In this document: in pieces, positions 28,522 to 37,669 of the stretch | Position numbering within the stretch: the stretch's first letter is position 1 | How the letters are laid out: every line of letters starts with the position of its first letter | NCBI RefSeq assembly: GCF_000238375.3 | Contig: NZ_AHBZ03000012.1 | Coordinates: 620,001-684,000 of the forward strand | Direction of reading: 5' to 3' | DNA from: Pseudoalteromonas citrea | GTDB taxonomy: Bacteria > Pseudomonadota > Gammaproteobacteria > Enterobacterales > Alteromonadaceae | DNA length: 64,000 bases | Notes under the pieces: model-generated | Database searches by the model: none | What the model was told of the DNA's origin: nothing | Seen by the model: the letters and a program-made list of their open reading frames with translations, nothing else | Made by a program: the position numbers and the translations under genes

Positions 28522-29382
28522 TTACTGCTCTTTTTCTGCGATTGCTGCTTTATACAGCGCATTTTTCTTTAAGCCAAAATAGTCAGCAACCACCCCACAT
28601 GCTTTTTTTAATGGCATCTCAGGTTCGAGTAATGACAACATACGTTTTGCATCGGCAGGGATCTCTTCTTGCTGCTTAGGCTTACCAGGTAACATCAATA
28701 CTAACTCGCCCCGCTGCTTTTCCGGCTCATCGGTTAAAAATTCAATCAGTGCCGTTACCGTACCACTGAAGAATGTTTCGTACGTTTTTGTTAACTCTTT
28801 GGCAAAAACTACTTGCTGCTCAGCCCCTAGCGCCGCTTTCAAATCGTCTAGACTGGCCATAATTCGGTGCGTACTTTCATACATAATACTGGTGATATTA
28901 CTTTCGTATGCGTCAATAAAAAATTGCTGCCTCGCTTGGCTTTTTGCAGGGGTAAAGCCCACAAACTGAAAGCGATCAGTCGGTAAACCAGAGCAACTTA
29001 CTGCCGTGATCGCAGCACATGCGCCCGGCACGGGTGTAACATGCGCACCTTGTGCTCGGCACAAGTTTACGACCGAGTAACCAGGATCACTGATAAGTGG
29101 AGTACCTGCATCTGACACTAGCGCAATATCAAGCCCTTCATTTAACCAGTCCACAACTTGCTGCGCTTTTTGCTTTTCATTATGGTCGTGCAACGCAAAC
29201 GTTTTCGCTTTGATATTAAAGTGACTCAACAATTTACCTGTATGGCGGGTATCTTCAGCCGCGATTAAGTCCACTTCAGATAATGTTGCGAGTGCGCGCT
29301 CGCTAATGTCACCAAGGTTACCAATTGGCGTCGCAACCACATATAGGGTGCCGATTTTATCTGTGTTGTGTGCTTTAATCAT
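28522..29382 (-). CDS. rsmI: 16S rRNA 2'-O-ribose C1402 methyltransferase RsmI
   Basis: SAM-dependent enzyme that methylates the ribose of C1402, the same nucleotide whose base is modified by RsmH at the other end of this window. The 286 residues show the tetrapyrrole-methylase fold: LYVVATPIGNLGDISERAL near residue 13, AEDTRHTGKLLSHF near 42, LVSDAGTPLISDPGY near 86 and GELVLMLPG near 230. Family length. It is divergent from lpoA across 63 bases, the usual arrangement. Confidence 0.96.
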   Translation of the reverse strand: MIKAHNTDKIGTLYVVATPIGNLGDISERALATLSEVDLIAAEDTRHTGKLLSHFNIKAKTFALHDHNEKQKAQQVVDWLNEGLDIALVSDAGTPLISDPGYSVVNLCRAQGAHVTPVPGACAAITAVSCSGLPTDRFQFVGFTPAKSQARQQFFIDAYESNITSIMYESTHRIMASLDDLKAALGAEQQVVFAKELTKTYETFFSGTVTALIEFLTDEPEKQRGELVLMLPGKPKQQEEIPADAKRMLSLLEPEMPLKKACGVVADYFGLKKNALYKAAIAEKEQ

Positions 29383-29445
29383 TGAGCTCTCCAGTTTCAG
29401 TCAGTAAGATAACCCTTCAACAACAAAATTAACCAAGGGTCCATT

Positions 29446-31338
29446 GTGCGACTGAAAGTAATTAGTCTTGTAATTGGTATATTGTCAGGTTTATCAGCCT
29501 GTAGCACAACCGAAAAAACGCCAAACACGTCGGTTAGAGAAAATAATAACCAACAGCAACGTGTCGTCGACGTTTTAGATGCTGCAGGGCTGTATAGCAA
29601 AGCAATGTCAAAACAGGGGATTACTAAGATCCAGTTGTTATATAGCGCACGCGAAGTCGCCATCAAAGAACAAAACTGGCTTACATTGGAACAAGCATGT
29701 TTAGCTTTAGAGAGTAAAAGCAGCGTCGACCATGTACAAAACAAACTGTATATTGCCCTTGCACGTAAAGAAATGGCAAATTACACCGCGGCATTGGCCA
29801 TTCTTGACACTTTGTCTGAGCAGCTCAAGTTACCTGAACACCAAGCATGGCATCAATATTTAATGGGCAGTATTTATGCTTCGCAGCAACTGCCTAAAAA
29901 AGCCCTCGTACACTATTTTAAAGCAACGGATATTGCTTCACAGCATACTCTCTCATTGTCTGGTTTAAACGACGAAGTGTGGCAAGCATTACAGCAACTA
30001 TCATCTTATGCCTTAGAACGCTTTGATACCGGCTCTGTAATTCAGCAAGGATGGGTTAAACTTGCCAAATATCAACAAATCTATTTAGGTGCGGGCGTTG
30101 AACTACATCAGGCAATGAATAATTGGCAACGTCGCTTTGTTAACCATCCTGCAAGCTATATCCTACCAAAAGAAGTGACAGAGTCGGCCTTGCTCGCACC
30201 TTTTAAAACAAATAGACTTGCTATTTTATTACCACAATCAGGTTCGAGCGAACGACTTGGCGTTGCTTTGAAAAATGGTTTTTTAGCAGCTACAGACCAC
30301 ACCTCTGACACAGAAGTTTTTTTCATTGATGAAATGGCTTCAAAAGAAGATATTGAACTGCAGTTACAAAGTAATAAAGTCGACTTTATAATTGGCCCTT
30401 TACTGCGAAGTAATATAGAAAAACTACAAAAAAGTGATGCTGTTGCTGCGCTACCAACTATTTTTTTAAATACTCAAAATCACTCAACAAACTCAATCCC
30501 TCACCACTATTACTTTTCATTAAACCCAGAGCATGAGGTTGAACAAGCAATGGTGCATTTTTTAGCAAAAAAATATCAAAAGCCGATGTTACTTGCACCA
30601 GACAGCAACTCGGGTAACCGTCTGGTTGCACACTTCACCTCACAATGGCAACGCTATAGCAGCGCAGAGCCTGAAGTGGGGTTATATACCGACAGCAAGA
30701 ATATGGCGAAAATCATTGCTGAATTATTAGAAGTTGAAGACTCAAAACAGCGCATAAAGACCATTGAAAGCTTATATAGAAAAACGGACATCGAGAGTGA
30801 AACACGTTCTAGACAGGACATTGATGTTATTTATATATTGGGTAACTCAGCTGAAACGCGCTTGTTAAAGCCTTATCTTGATGTAAATGTAAGTACATTT
30901 GCCCCTAAGATCCCCTTATACGCCAGCTCTCGCAGTTATAGCAGACGTATCGATATCACGGATAAAAATGATCTAGATGGGCTGTTCTTTACTGAGCAAC
31001 CGTGGATGTTACCAAACGCAGTCGATAATAAAAAATTACGCGGAAAATATCAGCAAATGTTCCCTGAGCAAGCTGATATTGAACAACGCTTGTTTGCTAT
31101 GGCAGTTGATGCGATCACACTTATTGGTGAAGTAAAACAGTTAGCAAAAATCCCTGGCAAAGAGCTCATTGGTTTAACAGGAAACCTCAGTATAAAATCA
31201 GATAACGTGATTCATCGCAGGTTAAAATGGGCACAATATAGTAAGAAGCAGATCCGGCTTGTGCAACTTAATGAGCAAGCCCCTTTACCACTATTTATGC
31301 AAAACTCGATGGAACTGAGAGAAACGCAAAGTAAATAA
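29446..31338 (+). CDS. lpoA: Outer-membrane lipoprotein LpoA, activator of PBP1a
   Basis: Spans from the outer membrane to stimulate the peptidoglycan synthase PBP1a. The 630 residues begin with a lipoprotein signal (VISLVIGILSGLSAC, lipidation Cys19), then a helical TPR-like domain (to about residue 245), then a periplasmic-binding-protein-like domain (RLAILLPQSGSSERLGVALKNGFLAA onward). Starts at GTG 29446 with AAGGGT upstream. First gene of a tight row lpoA-yraN-diaA-dolP, as in E. coli. Confidence 0.93.
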   Translation: MRLKVISLVIGILSGLSACSTTEKTPNTSVRENNNQQQRVVDVLDAAGLYSKAMSKQGITKIQLLYSAREVAIKEQNWLTLEQACLALESKSSVDHVQNKLYIALARKEMANYTAALAILDTLSEQLKLPEHQAWHQYLMGSIYASQQLPKKALVHYFKATDIASQHTLSLSGLNDEVWQALQQLSSYALERFDTGSVIQQGWVKLAKYQQIYLGAGVELHQAMNNWQRRFVNHPASYILPKEVTESALLAPFKTNRLAILLPQSGSSERLGVALKNGFLAATDHTSDTEVFFIDEMASKEDIELQLQSNKVDFIIGPLLRSNIEKLQKSDAVAALPTIFLNTQNHSTNSIPHHYYFSLNPEHEVEQAMVHFLAKKYQKPMLLAPDSNSGNRLVAHFTSQWQRYSSAEPEVGLYTDSKNMAKIIAELLEVEDSKQRIKTIESLYRKTDIESETRSRQDIDVIYILGNSAETRLLKPYLDVNVSTFAPKIPLYASSRSYSRRIDITDKNDLDGLFFTEQPWMLPNAVDNKKLRGKYQQMFPEQADIEQRLFAMAVDAITLIGEVKQLAKIPGKELIGLTGNLSIKSDNVIHRRLKWAQYSKKQIRLVQLNEQAPLPLFMQNSMELRETQSK

Positions 31339-31361
31339 GTGCAATTATAAGGAACATTGCA

Positions 31362-31727
31362 ATGCTAAAAGGATTGTTTAGCAACACAAAAGAAAAAGGA
31401 TCTTTTTATGAACAACTGGCGCTTTCATACTTAAAACGCCATGGGCTAGTATTTGAGGCACAAAATTACTATTGTCGTTATGGTGAAATTGACCTTATCA
31501 TGCGGGATAACAACAAAGTGGTATTTATTGAAGTAAAATACCGAAAACATAAAGGGTTTGGTGGGGCTTTAGCCGCTCTATCACACAAAAAACAACAAAG
31601 ACTAAAACGAAGTATTTATCAGTATTTGACAGAGCATCAGTTGCATAATGCTGAAGTACGAGTAGACTTTGTAGCAATCGAGGGCCAAAATCCTCCAAAT
31701 ATACAATGGATTAAGAGCGTTTTCTAA
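31362..31727 (+). CDS. yraN: YraN family (UPF0102) nuclease-fold protein
   Basis: Small protein with a restriction-endonuclease-like fold, biochemical role unsettled. The 121 residues include the possible metal-binding set GEIDLIMRDNNKVVFIEVKYRK (D, E, K) preceded by LKRHGLVFEAQNYYCRYGE. Length is typical. Lies 23 bases after lpoA and one base before diaA. Confidence 0.93.
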   Translation: MLKGLFSNTKEKGSFYEQLALSYLKRHGLVFEAQNYYCRYGEIDLIMRDNNKVVFIEVKYRKHKGFGGALAALSHKKQQRLKRSIYQYLTEHQLHNAEVRVDFVAIEGQNPPNIQWIKSVF

Positions 31728-31728
31728 T

Positions 31729-32316
31729 ATGCAAGAATCTATTAAGACGATTTTTACAGAAAGTATTCAAGCACAAATTGCTGCTGGTGAAGTATTACCA
31801 AGCTCGTTAGAAGCGGCAGCATTCACAATTGTACAAAGCTTAATAAATGGCAATAAAGTTGTTTGCTGTGGCGTACCAAGCTGCCATATGTTAGCCACTC
31901 ATATGGCTGGGCTATTAGTTAACTTTTATGAAACTGAACGACCTTGCCTACCAGCTGTAGCACTGACACAAAATAGCATTCACTTAGGTACAAGCAGTGT
32001 CGAAGATGATAGTGAGCACTATGCTCGCCAAGTGAGAGCCTTTGCTCAGCAAGGAGATCTTTTATTGGTCATAGGTGTTAATGGCAATGAAAAAAGCATT
32101 GTGAGCGCGGCAGAAGCTGCGCTTACCAAGGATATGAAAGTGATTGCCTTGATTGGTGATGATGGCGGCGAATTAACCGGACTACTTGGACCTAATGATG
32201 TTGAGATCAGAGTACCGAGTAAACGCCCTAGTCGCATCATAGAATCTCATCTATTTTCACTTCATTGCTTGAGCCAGCTCATCGATGACACATTATTCCC
32301 ACAGGAAGAACAATAA
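31729..32316 (+). CDS. diaA: DnaA initiator-associating protein DiaA
   Basis: SIS-domain protein which in E. coli binds DnaA and helps coordinate initiation at oriC. The 195 residues show the sugar-isomerase fold with GNKVVCCGVPSCHMLATHMAG near residue 40 and the GDLLLVIGVNGNEKSIVSAAEAA motif near 108. The first glycine-rich loop has Cys-Gly-Val-Pro-Ser-Cys rather than the usual Gly-Asn-Gly-Gly-Ser. The GmhA paralogue is an alternative, but the lpoA-yraN-dolP context favours DiaA. Confidence 0.9.
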   Translation: MQESIKTIFTESIQAQIAAGEVLPSSLEAAAFTIVQSLINGNKVVCCGVPSCHMLATHMAGLLVNFYETERPCLPAVALTQNSIHLGTSSVEDDSEHYARQVRAFAQQGDLLLVIGVNGNEKSIVSAAEAALTKDMKVIALIGDDGGELTGLLGPNDVEIRVPSKRPSRIIESHLFSLHCLSQLIDDTLFPQEEQ

Positions 32317-32883
32317 ATGCATGTTAAATCTATCGCCTTACTATTAAGCCTGACTCTGCTTCAAGGGTGTGCGGCTGCGGTTGTAGCAGGAACTGCAGGA
32401 GCCATGTCTGCAGCAAATGATCGCCGTACAATAGGTACTCAAATAGATGATAATAATATCGAAATAAAGGGAACGCTGGCGTTAAAGAGTATTGAGCGTT
32501 TAGCTAATCATGCCAATATTAGCGTCGTTAGTGTTAATGGCGTGGTGTTATTGGTAGGGCAAGTTAGTAACGTAGAAATGCGCTCAGAAGCAGAAGTAGC
32601 TCTTAAAGGCGTGCCTGCTATTCGTAGTATTCATAATCAATTACGCATTGGCAGCAATATTGGGATCACCACACAAACACATGATACTTGGCTTACCTCA
32701 AAGGTCAAAACCAAGCTCCTCGCCGACGAAAATGTCAGTGGCAATAATATAAAAGTGGTTACTGAGAATGCAGAGGTGTTTCTAATGGGTCTAGTCGCGC
32801 CAATTGAAGCTGAACAAGCCGTCGAGATTGCTAGAAATATTAGTGGTGTAGAGCGTGTTATTAAGGCGTTTGAATACCTTTAA
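32317..32883 (+). CDS. dolP: BON-domain lipoprotein DolP (YraP)
   Basis: Outer-membrane lipoprotein that supports envelope integrity and amidase-mediated cell separation in E. coli. The 188 residues have a lipobox (LLSLTLLQGC, Cys18), then two BON domains (about 45-115 and 120-188), each with the VxVxxGxVxLxG pattern: ISVVSVNGVVLLVGQV and IKVVTENAEVFLMGLV. Starts directly after the diaA stop. Ends the operon at a strong terminator. Confidence 0.93.
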   Translation: MHVKSIALLLSLTLLQGCAAAVVAGTAGAMSAANDRRTIGTQIDDNNIEIKGTLALKSIERLANHANISVVSVNGVVLLVGQVSNVEMRSEAEVALKGVPAIRSIHNQLRIGSNIGITTQTHDTWLTSKVKTKLLADENVSGNNIKVVTENAEVFLMGLVAPIEAEQAVEIARNISGVERVIKAFEYL

Positions 32884-32930
32884 CAACCCAATTAAAATTA
32901 CTTACTCGATGCAGAGTCAAGCAGACATAA

Positions 32931-32957
32931 AAAAAACCCGCTTAGTGCGGGTTTTTT
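32931..32957. terminator. Bidirectional terminator between dolP and sspB
   Basis: Stem aaaaaacccgc (32931-32941) with gcgggtttttt (32947-32957) and a five-base loop. T runs occur on both strands, so it can stop the converging dolP and sspB transcripts. Confidence 0.9.
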
Positions 32958-32974
32958 ACATATTGAAATTGTCG

Positions 32975-33403
32975 TTACTTGACCACGCGTAAATGTGAAC
33001 CTTTCTTTTTCTCAGGCTTTTCAACAGGCTCTGATGGCACTGTTTCTTCACTTTCTACAGGTTCTAAAGTCTCTTCAAGCTCAGCATCATCAAATGCTTC
33101 TTGTGTAAAAACGGTACCTTCACCATTTTCTCGAGCATATATAGCAAGCACAGCACCTAGAGGTACATACACCTGCATCGGCTGACCACCAAACCGAGCG
33201 TTAAAGCTCAGTTGCTCGTTATCTAACGAAAAGGCAGTCACTGCTGAAGGACTAATATTCAATACAATTTGCCCATCCTGAACAAATTGCGTTGGTACTT
33301 GTACCGCAGGATAATCAGCATTAACCACTAAATGAGGCGTGCATTCATTATCAACAATCCAATCGAAAAAAGCTCTTAAAAGGTATGGGCGATTCGGCGT
33401 CAT
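32975..33403 (-). CDS. sspB: ClpXP specificity-enhancing factor SspB
   Basis: Adaptor that delivers ssrA-tagged proteins to ClpXP. The 142 residues show the substrate-binding domain (LLRAFFDWIVDNECTPHLVV, then VLNISPSAVTAF and FNARFGGQPMQVYVPLGAVLAIYARENGEG). An acidic flexible linker (EEETL-like, about 105-130) leads to the basic C-terminal ClpX-binding tail ending LRVVK. It immediately follows sspA. Confidence 0.95.
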   Translation of the reverse strand: MTPNRPYLLRAFFDWIVDNECTPHLVVNADYPAVQVPTQFVQDGQIVLNISPSAVTAFSLDNEQLSFNARFGGQPMQVYVPLGAVLAIYARENGEGTVFTQEAFDDAELEETLEPVESEETVPSEPVEKPEKKKGSHLRVVK

Positions 33404-34029
33404 TATGATCTGATCTCGCGCTCAGCTTCAGTCAAAGATGCTTGGAACGAATCACGTTCAAACAAACGAAGCATATAATCTTTCATTTCTTTGGCACCTG
33501 AGCCGTTAAGTTCAATACCAAGCTCTGGAAGGCGCCATAATAATGGCGCTAAGTAACAATCAACTAAGCTAAACTCTTCACTCATAAAGTAAGGTGCTTC
33601 AGTAAAGATTGCAGCAACCGCTAACAGCGCTTCAGTTAAATCTCTACGTGCTATAGCAGCATCAGAACCGCCTTCTGAGATTTTTGCTGCAAGGCTATAC
33701 CAGTCATTTTCAATGCGGTGCATCATTAAGCGACTGCGGCCACGCATCACTGGATATACAGGCATTAGTGGAGGGTGTGGAAAACGCTCATCAAGGTACT
33801 CCATGATGATGTCTGCACGGTAAAGACCAAGCTCACGATCAATTAAAGTTGGTACAGTGCCATAAGGGTTTATCTCATGAAGAGCTTCTGGCAGATTGTC
33901 CTTTTCTGCTAGGTGGATATCAACACTTACGCCTTTCTCTGCAAGTACAATACGTACTTGGTGACTGTACATACAGTTCGCACCAGAGAAAAGAGTCATT
34001 ACAGGGCGCTTATTGGCAGCAACGGCCAT
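33403..34029 (-). CDS. sspA: Stringent starvation protein A
   Basis: GST-fold protein that binds RNA polymerase and changes transcription in starvation. The frame is open from 34041, but ATG 34029 (MAVAANKRPVMTLFSG) has GGAGG five bases upstream and gives 208 residues. The thioredoxin-like N-terminal part (MTLFSGANCMYSHQVRIVLAEKG, NPYGTVPTLIDRELGLYRADIIMEYLDERFPHPPL) and helical C-terminal half are typical. One-base overlap with sspB. Confidence 0.95.
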   Translation of the reverse strand: MAVAANKRPVMTLFSGANCMYSHQVRIVLAEKGVSVDIHLAEKDNLPEALHEINPYGTVPTLIDRELGLYRADIIMEYLDERFPHPPLMPVYPVMRGRSRLMMHRIENDWYSLAAKISEGGSDAAIARRDLTEALLAVAAIFTEAPYFMSEEFSLVDCYLAPLLWRLPELGIELNGSGAKEMKDYMLRLFERDSFQASLTEAEREIRS

Positions 34030-34077
34030 GCCTACCTCCATTAATAATTACAAAAGTAATAAATCACTTTAAACAGC

Positions 34078-34099
34078 AATAGGGGCTACAGCCCCTATT
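34078..34099 (-). terminator. Hairpin after petC, before sspA
   Basis: Nine-base perfect stem aataggggc (34078-34086) with gcccctatt (34091-34099). On the minus strand it comes 27 bases after the petC stop, followed by an imperfect T-rich stretch (gctgttt). Probably the end of the pet operon. Confidence 0.6.
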
Positions 34100-34125
34100 A
34101 CAAAATCACCTTAGATTTGCTCACT

Positions 34126-34863
34126 TTAGTGAACATCTCTCCAGTATTCTTTCTTCAAGAAGAATGCAAGGATAAAGAGGATTAATAAAAACCCTAATAC
34201 CTTGATACCAAGCGACTCAGACTGAAGGCGAGAAGGCTCACCTACATAAGCTAAGAAGTTAGTAATGTCACGTGCAGCATGATCATATTCATCTGTGCTC
34301 ATTTCGCCTGAGCCATCAGTTTCTAGACCAACTACTTTAGTAACCATTTTACCATGCTCTTCAACTTCTTCAGTGATCGGCAACGGTAAACCTTGCAACT
34401 CTTGTAGTACGTGTGGCATACCCACGAGTGGGAATACCATATTATTTACACCAAATGGGCGCGACTCATCTTTATAAAACGACTTTAAGTACGTATAGAT
34501 ATAATCTGGCGACTTAACTCGAGAAATCAAAGTTAAATCTGGCGGCGCTGCGCCAAACCATTTAGCAGCATCATCTTGGTCCATTGCATTCAAAATGTGG
34601 CCACCCACTTTTGAACCATCAAAGATCAGCTGTTCTTGGCCAATATCTGTTGGAATACCAATGTCACGAAACGTACGTTCGTAACGTTGGTACTGCATTT
34701 GGTGACAACCTAAACAGTAATTCATGAATAACTGGGCACCACGTTGTAATGACGCTTTGTCAGTTAAATCATTATTTGCTTCCATCAAAGGTACTGATGG
34801 ACCTGCTGCCATAACAAATGTTGGCAATAATGCGAATAAACCGATAATTAGTTTTTTCATCAT
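34126..34863 (-). CDS. petC: Ubiquinol-cytochrome c reductase, cytochrome c1
   Basis: Membrane-anchored c-type cytochrome that passes electrons from the Rieske protein to soluble cytochrome c. The 245 residues have a signal peptide (LIIGLFALLPTFVMA), the haem-attachment motif CLGCH near residue 54, an axial methionine region (FPLVGMPHVL) and a C-terminal membrane anchor (VLGFLLILFILAFFLKKEYW). Shorter than mitochondrial forms. Overlaps petB by four bases. Confidence 0.96.
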   Translation of the reverse strand: MMKKLIIGLFALLPTFVMAAGPSVPLMEANNDLTDKASLQRGAQLFMNYCLGCHQMQYQRYERTFRDIGIPTDIGQEQLIFDGSKVGGHILNAMDQDDAAKWFGAAPPDLTLISRVKSPDYIYTYLKSFYKDESRPFGVNNMVFPLVGMPHVLQELQGLPLPITEEVEEHGKMVTKVVGLETDGSGEMSTDEYDHAARDITNFLAYVGEPSRLQSESLGIKVLGFLLILFILAFFLKKEYWRDVH

Positions 34864-36155
34864 TTGGTTACCCTCGTCGGCAATGGCTTAGTCGTCTCAT
34901 TCTTTGAGTATACAAACAGTAACACAAAGAACATGAAGTAAGTCACAGTGGTAATTTGCGATAAGATTGTTTTGAAGTCTGTTTGTGGTGTAGCACCAAC
35001 CCAGCCTAAAATAACAAAGGTCACAACAAATTGCGCAATGTTCCATTTATGCAATGTACAGCGGTAACGAATAGAGCGAACTGAACCACGGTCAAGCCAA
35101 GGTAATAGCGCAAGCACAACAATCGATGCACCCATTGCAGCAACACCCATTAACTTATCAGGGATAGCACGTAATATCGCATAGAAAGGCGTGAAGTACC
35201 AAACCGGGAAAATATGCTCTGGCGTTTTAAGCGGGTTTGCAGCTTCGAAGTTTGGCGCTTCTAAGAAGAAACCACCCATTTCTGGAGAGAAAAATACAAC
35301 CCAACAGAATAAAATCAAGAAACCTGCAACACCTAAAATATCTTTTACCGTGTAGTAAGGGTGGAAAGGGATCGCATCTACGATATCTTTCTTATCAGTA
35401 TAGTACTCATGGAACTTAAACTTAGGCTTTTCATCTTCTGAAATAGTGCCTTTTTTGTGTTTAATTTCAATACCATCAGGGTTATTAGAGCCTACTTCAT
35501 GTAATGCTACAATGTGTAGGAATACTAAAATAACTAATACTAACGGTAATGCAATAACATGTAATGCAAAGAAACGGTTTAGCGTTGCTCCTGAAATTAC
35601 ATAGTCACCACGGATCCACTGTGTCAGGTCCTCACCTATCACCGGAATGGCACCAAATAGCGAGATAATTACCTGGGCTCCCCAGAAAGACATTTGTCCC
35701 CAAGGAAGTAAATAACCCATGAATGCTTCTGCCATAAGGGCTAGGAAGATAAACATACCAAACAACCACAGTAGTTCACGTGGCTTTTGATAAGAACCGT
35801 AGATCATGCCACGGAACATATGTAAGTACACCACAACGAAAAACGCAGATGCACCGGTTGAGTGCAGGTATCGGAGTAACCAACCATATTCAACATCACG
35901 CATGATGTATTCTACTGACGCAAATGCACCTTCAGCAGATGGTACATAGTTCATGGTTAACCAGATACCCGTAAGAATTTGGTTTACTAGCACAAGGATT
36001 GCTAGTGATCCGAATAAATACCAAAAGTTAAAGTTTTTTGGCGCAGGATATTGAGCAATGTGCATATTCCAAACACGAGTCATTGGAATACGGTCATCGA
36101 TCCAGTTAATGACGTTACCTACAACGCCAGAAGCTGCTTTAGAGTTTTCAGCCAT
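34860..36155 (-). CDS. petB: Ubiquinol-cytochrome c reductase, cytochrome b
   Basis: Polytopic core subunit of the bc1 complex that oxidises ubiquinol and carries two b haems. The 431 residues include the haem ligands in LRYLHSTGASAFFVVVYLHMFRG and RFFALHVIALPLVLVILVFLHIVALH. The Qo-site signature appears as PVWYFTPFYAILRAIPDK (a PVW version of the usual PEW), and GYLLPWGQMSFWGAQVI is conserved. Eight or more membrane helices. Overlaps petA by one base. Confidence 0.96.
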   Translation of the reverse strand: MAENSKAASGVVGNVINWIDDRIPMTRVWNMHIAQYPAPKNFNFWYLFGSLAILVLVNQILTGIWLTMNYVPSAEGAFASVEYIMRDVEYGWLLRYLHSTGASAFFVVVYLHMFRGMIYGSYQKPRELLWLFGMFIFLALMAEAFMGYLLPWGQMSFWGAQVIISLFGAIPVIGEDLTQWIRGDYVISGATLNRFFALHVIALPLVLVILVFLHIVALHEVGSNNPDGIEIKHKKGTISEDEKPKFKFHEYYTDKKDIVDAIPFHPYYTVKDILGVAGFLILFCWVVFFSPEMGGFFLEAPNFEAANPLKTPEHIFPVWYFTPFYAILRAIPDKLMGVAAMGASIVVLALLPWLDRGSVRSIRYRCTLHKWNIAQFVVTFVILGWVGATPQTDFKTILSQITTVTYFMFFVLLFVYSKNETTKPLPTRVTK

Positions 36156-36745
36156 TACGCTACCCCTTCTTCTTCGCCCACTAAAATAGTGGTTTCATCA
36201 ATAAAGGTGTATGGAGGGATCTCAAGGTTTAACGGTGCAGGAACCGCTTGGAATACTCGACCAGCCATATCAAATTTAGAGCCATGACATGGACAGAAGA
36301 AACCGTCCTCAGTACCTTCAACTTTTTCACCGAAGCCACCTTGAAGGAAGCTAGGTGAACAGCCTAGGTGCGTACAAATACCGACAGCAACAAAAATCTC
36401 AGGACGCTTAGAGCGGTATGGATTTTTAGCTGAATCGAGTTGTTGAGGTTCTTCAGAAGCAGGATCACGAAGTTGCCCTTCATGAGCTTTCATATCTTCC
36501 AACATTTTTGGGGTACGAGAAATAACCCAAACAGGCTTACCTCGCCACTCAACACGAATTAATTGTCCGGGTTCAAGTTTGCTGATATCCACTTCTACAG
36601 GCGCACCTGCAGATTTAGCTCGCTCACTTGGATTCCAAGACGCAATAAAAGGAACAGCAGCCCCAGCCGCACCAACACCACCTACAACAGAGGTAGCTAT
36701 GGTTAAAAAGCGACGTCGGCCATTGTCTACAGGCGCATTGCTCAT
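36155..36745 (-). CDS. petA: Ubiquinol-cytochrome c reductase, Rieske iron-sulfur subunit
   Basis: Holds the 2Fe-2S cluster that takes the first electron from ubiquinol. The 196 residues start with a twin-arginine-like signal anchor (NGRRRFLTIATSVVGGVGAAG). The Rieske cluster motifs are CTHLGC near residue 122 and CPCHGS near 150. First gene of the petABC operon. Confidence 0.96.
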   Translation of the reverse strand: MSNAPVDNGRRRFLTIATSVVGGVGAAGAAVPFIASWNPSERAKSAGAPVEVDISKLEPGQLIRVEWRGKPVWVISRTPKMLEDMKAHEGQLRDPASEEPQQLDSAKNPYRSKRPEIFVAVGICTHLGCSPSFLQGGFGEKVEGTEDGFFCPCHGSKFDMAGRVFQAVPAPLNLEIPPYTFIDETTILVGEEEGVA

Positions 36746-36835
36746 CCACTTATCTCCACTATGAATCTCAACACTTGCTATATTGAGAACATCAGTTACA
36801 GCAGGTTAAATTTAAGAAACTACAAAATAGACGCG

Positions 36836-36864
36836 ATCATAAATAAATCCCTTGATTAAAACAA
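36836..36864 (-). promoter_or_regulatory. Putative sigma-70 promoter of petABC
   Basis: Minus-strand TTGTTT at 36859-36864 and TATGAT at 36836-36841 with a 17-base spacer, about 90 bases before the petA start. Confidence 0.55.
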
Positions 36865-37222
36865 GGTTATTCCAGCCTTCACACCCAATAAACCCAATAA
36901 CTTGGTTTGATTTACGTTGTACAAAAACTAATTATTTATGATATCGCTTCAATAACAACAATTTACTGACCAAGATCAACCTCTGCATGAAAAATTGCCC
37001 TCTACAGAATATGGGTTGAAACTCACTCACTTTACTTGCCCTGCAATTGTAGCAAAAAAAAGCGCTGAGTTATCGACAGATTTGCACTAAATGTAATAAA
37101 TATTGCAGTTTTTTTGTCAGTAAAAACGGGATATTACTAGATTGAGGATAATTTAAACGACAGATAGTTACATAAAAAGAGAGGTTTAACTTTTTGGACT
37201 AAAGATAAAATAGCCAAAAACA
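36865..37222. other. Intergenic stretch between the pet promoter and the rpsI terminator
   Basis: About 360 bases between the pet promoter and the rpsI terminator. It is AT-rich with homopolymer A and T runs, plus a short tandem acccaata/aacccaataa at 36882-36901. I see no gene, RNA family or further promoter that I can support. Frames present here lack ribosome sites. Confidence 0.55.
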
Positions 37223-37248
37223 AAAAACCCAGCATAAGCTGGGTTTTT
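37223..37248 (-). terminator. Rho-independent terminator of rplM-rpsI
   Basis: Eleven-base stem aaaaacccagc (37223-37233) with gctgggttttt (37238-37248), a four-base loop and T runs on both strands, 22 bases after the rpsI stop. Confidence 0.9.
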
Positions 37249-37269
37249 GAATTCTTGAAACGTAAAAAA

Positions 37270-37659
37270 TTAACGCTTTGAGAATTGTGGACGCTTACGC
37301 GCTTTGTGTAGACCCACTTTCTTACGCTCAACTTTACGAGCATCGCGAGTAACAAAGCCAGCTTTACGAAGTGTTGGACGTAGTGACTCGTCAAACTCCA
37401 TAAGTGCACGTGTAATACCGTGACGGATTGCGCCAGCTTGACCAGTAGTACCACCACCTTCAACAGTGATGTATAGGTCAAACTTTTCAGTCATGTCTAC
37501 AAGCTCAAGAGCTTGACGAACAACCATGCGAGCTGTTTCACGACCAAAGTACTCATCTAAAGAGCGCTTATTGATTACGATGTTGCCAGTGCCTGGGCGT
37601 AAGAATACGCGAGCACTTGAACTTTTACGACGACCTGTACCGTAGTATTGATTTGCCAT
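37270..37659 (-). CDS. rpsI: 30S ribosomal protein S9
   Basis: Small-subunit protein whose C-terminal tail reaches the P-site tRNA. The 129 residues match the family, with [19 protein letters not shown] at the start, [19 protein letters not shown] in the middle and the basic tail ending RPQFSKR. Ten bases after rplM, same operon. Confidence 0.98.
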   Translation of the reverse strand: MANQYYGTGRRKSSSARVFLRPGTGNIVINKRSLDEYFGRETARMVVRQALELVDMTEKFDLYITVEGGGTTGQAGAIRHGITRALMEFDESLRPTLRKAGFVTRDARKVERKKVGLHKARKRPQFSKR

Positions 37660-37669
37660 GATGTGCTCC

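Noticed and set aside
37137-37481. 114-codon frame overlapping rpsI
   Set aside because: It is rpsI sequence in another frame plus the AT-rich downstream region and runs through the terminator.
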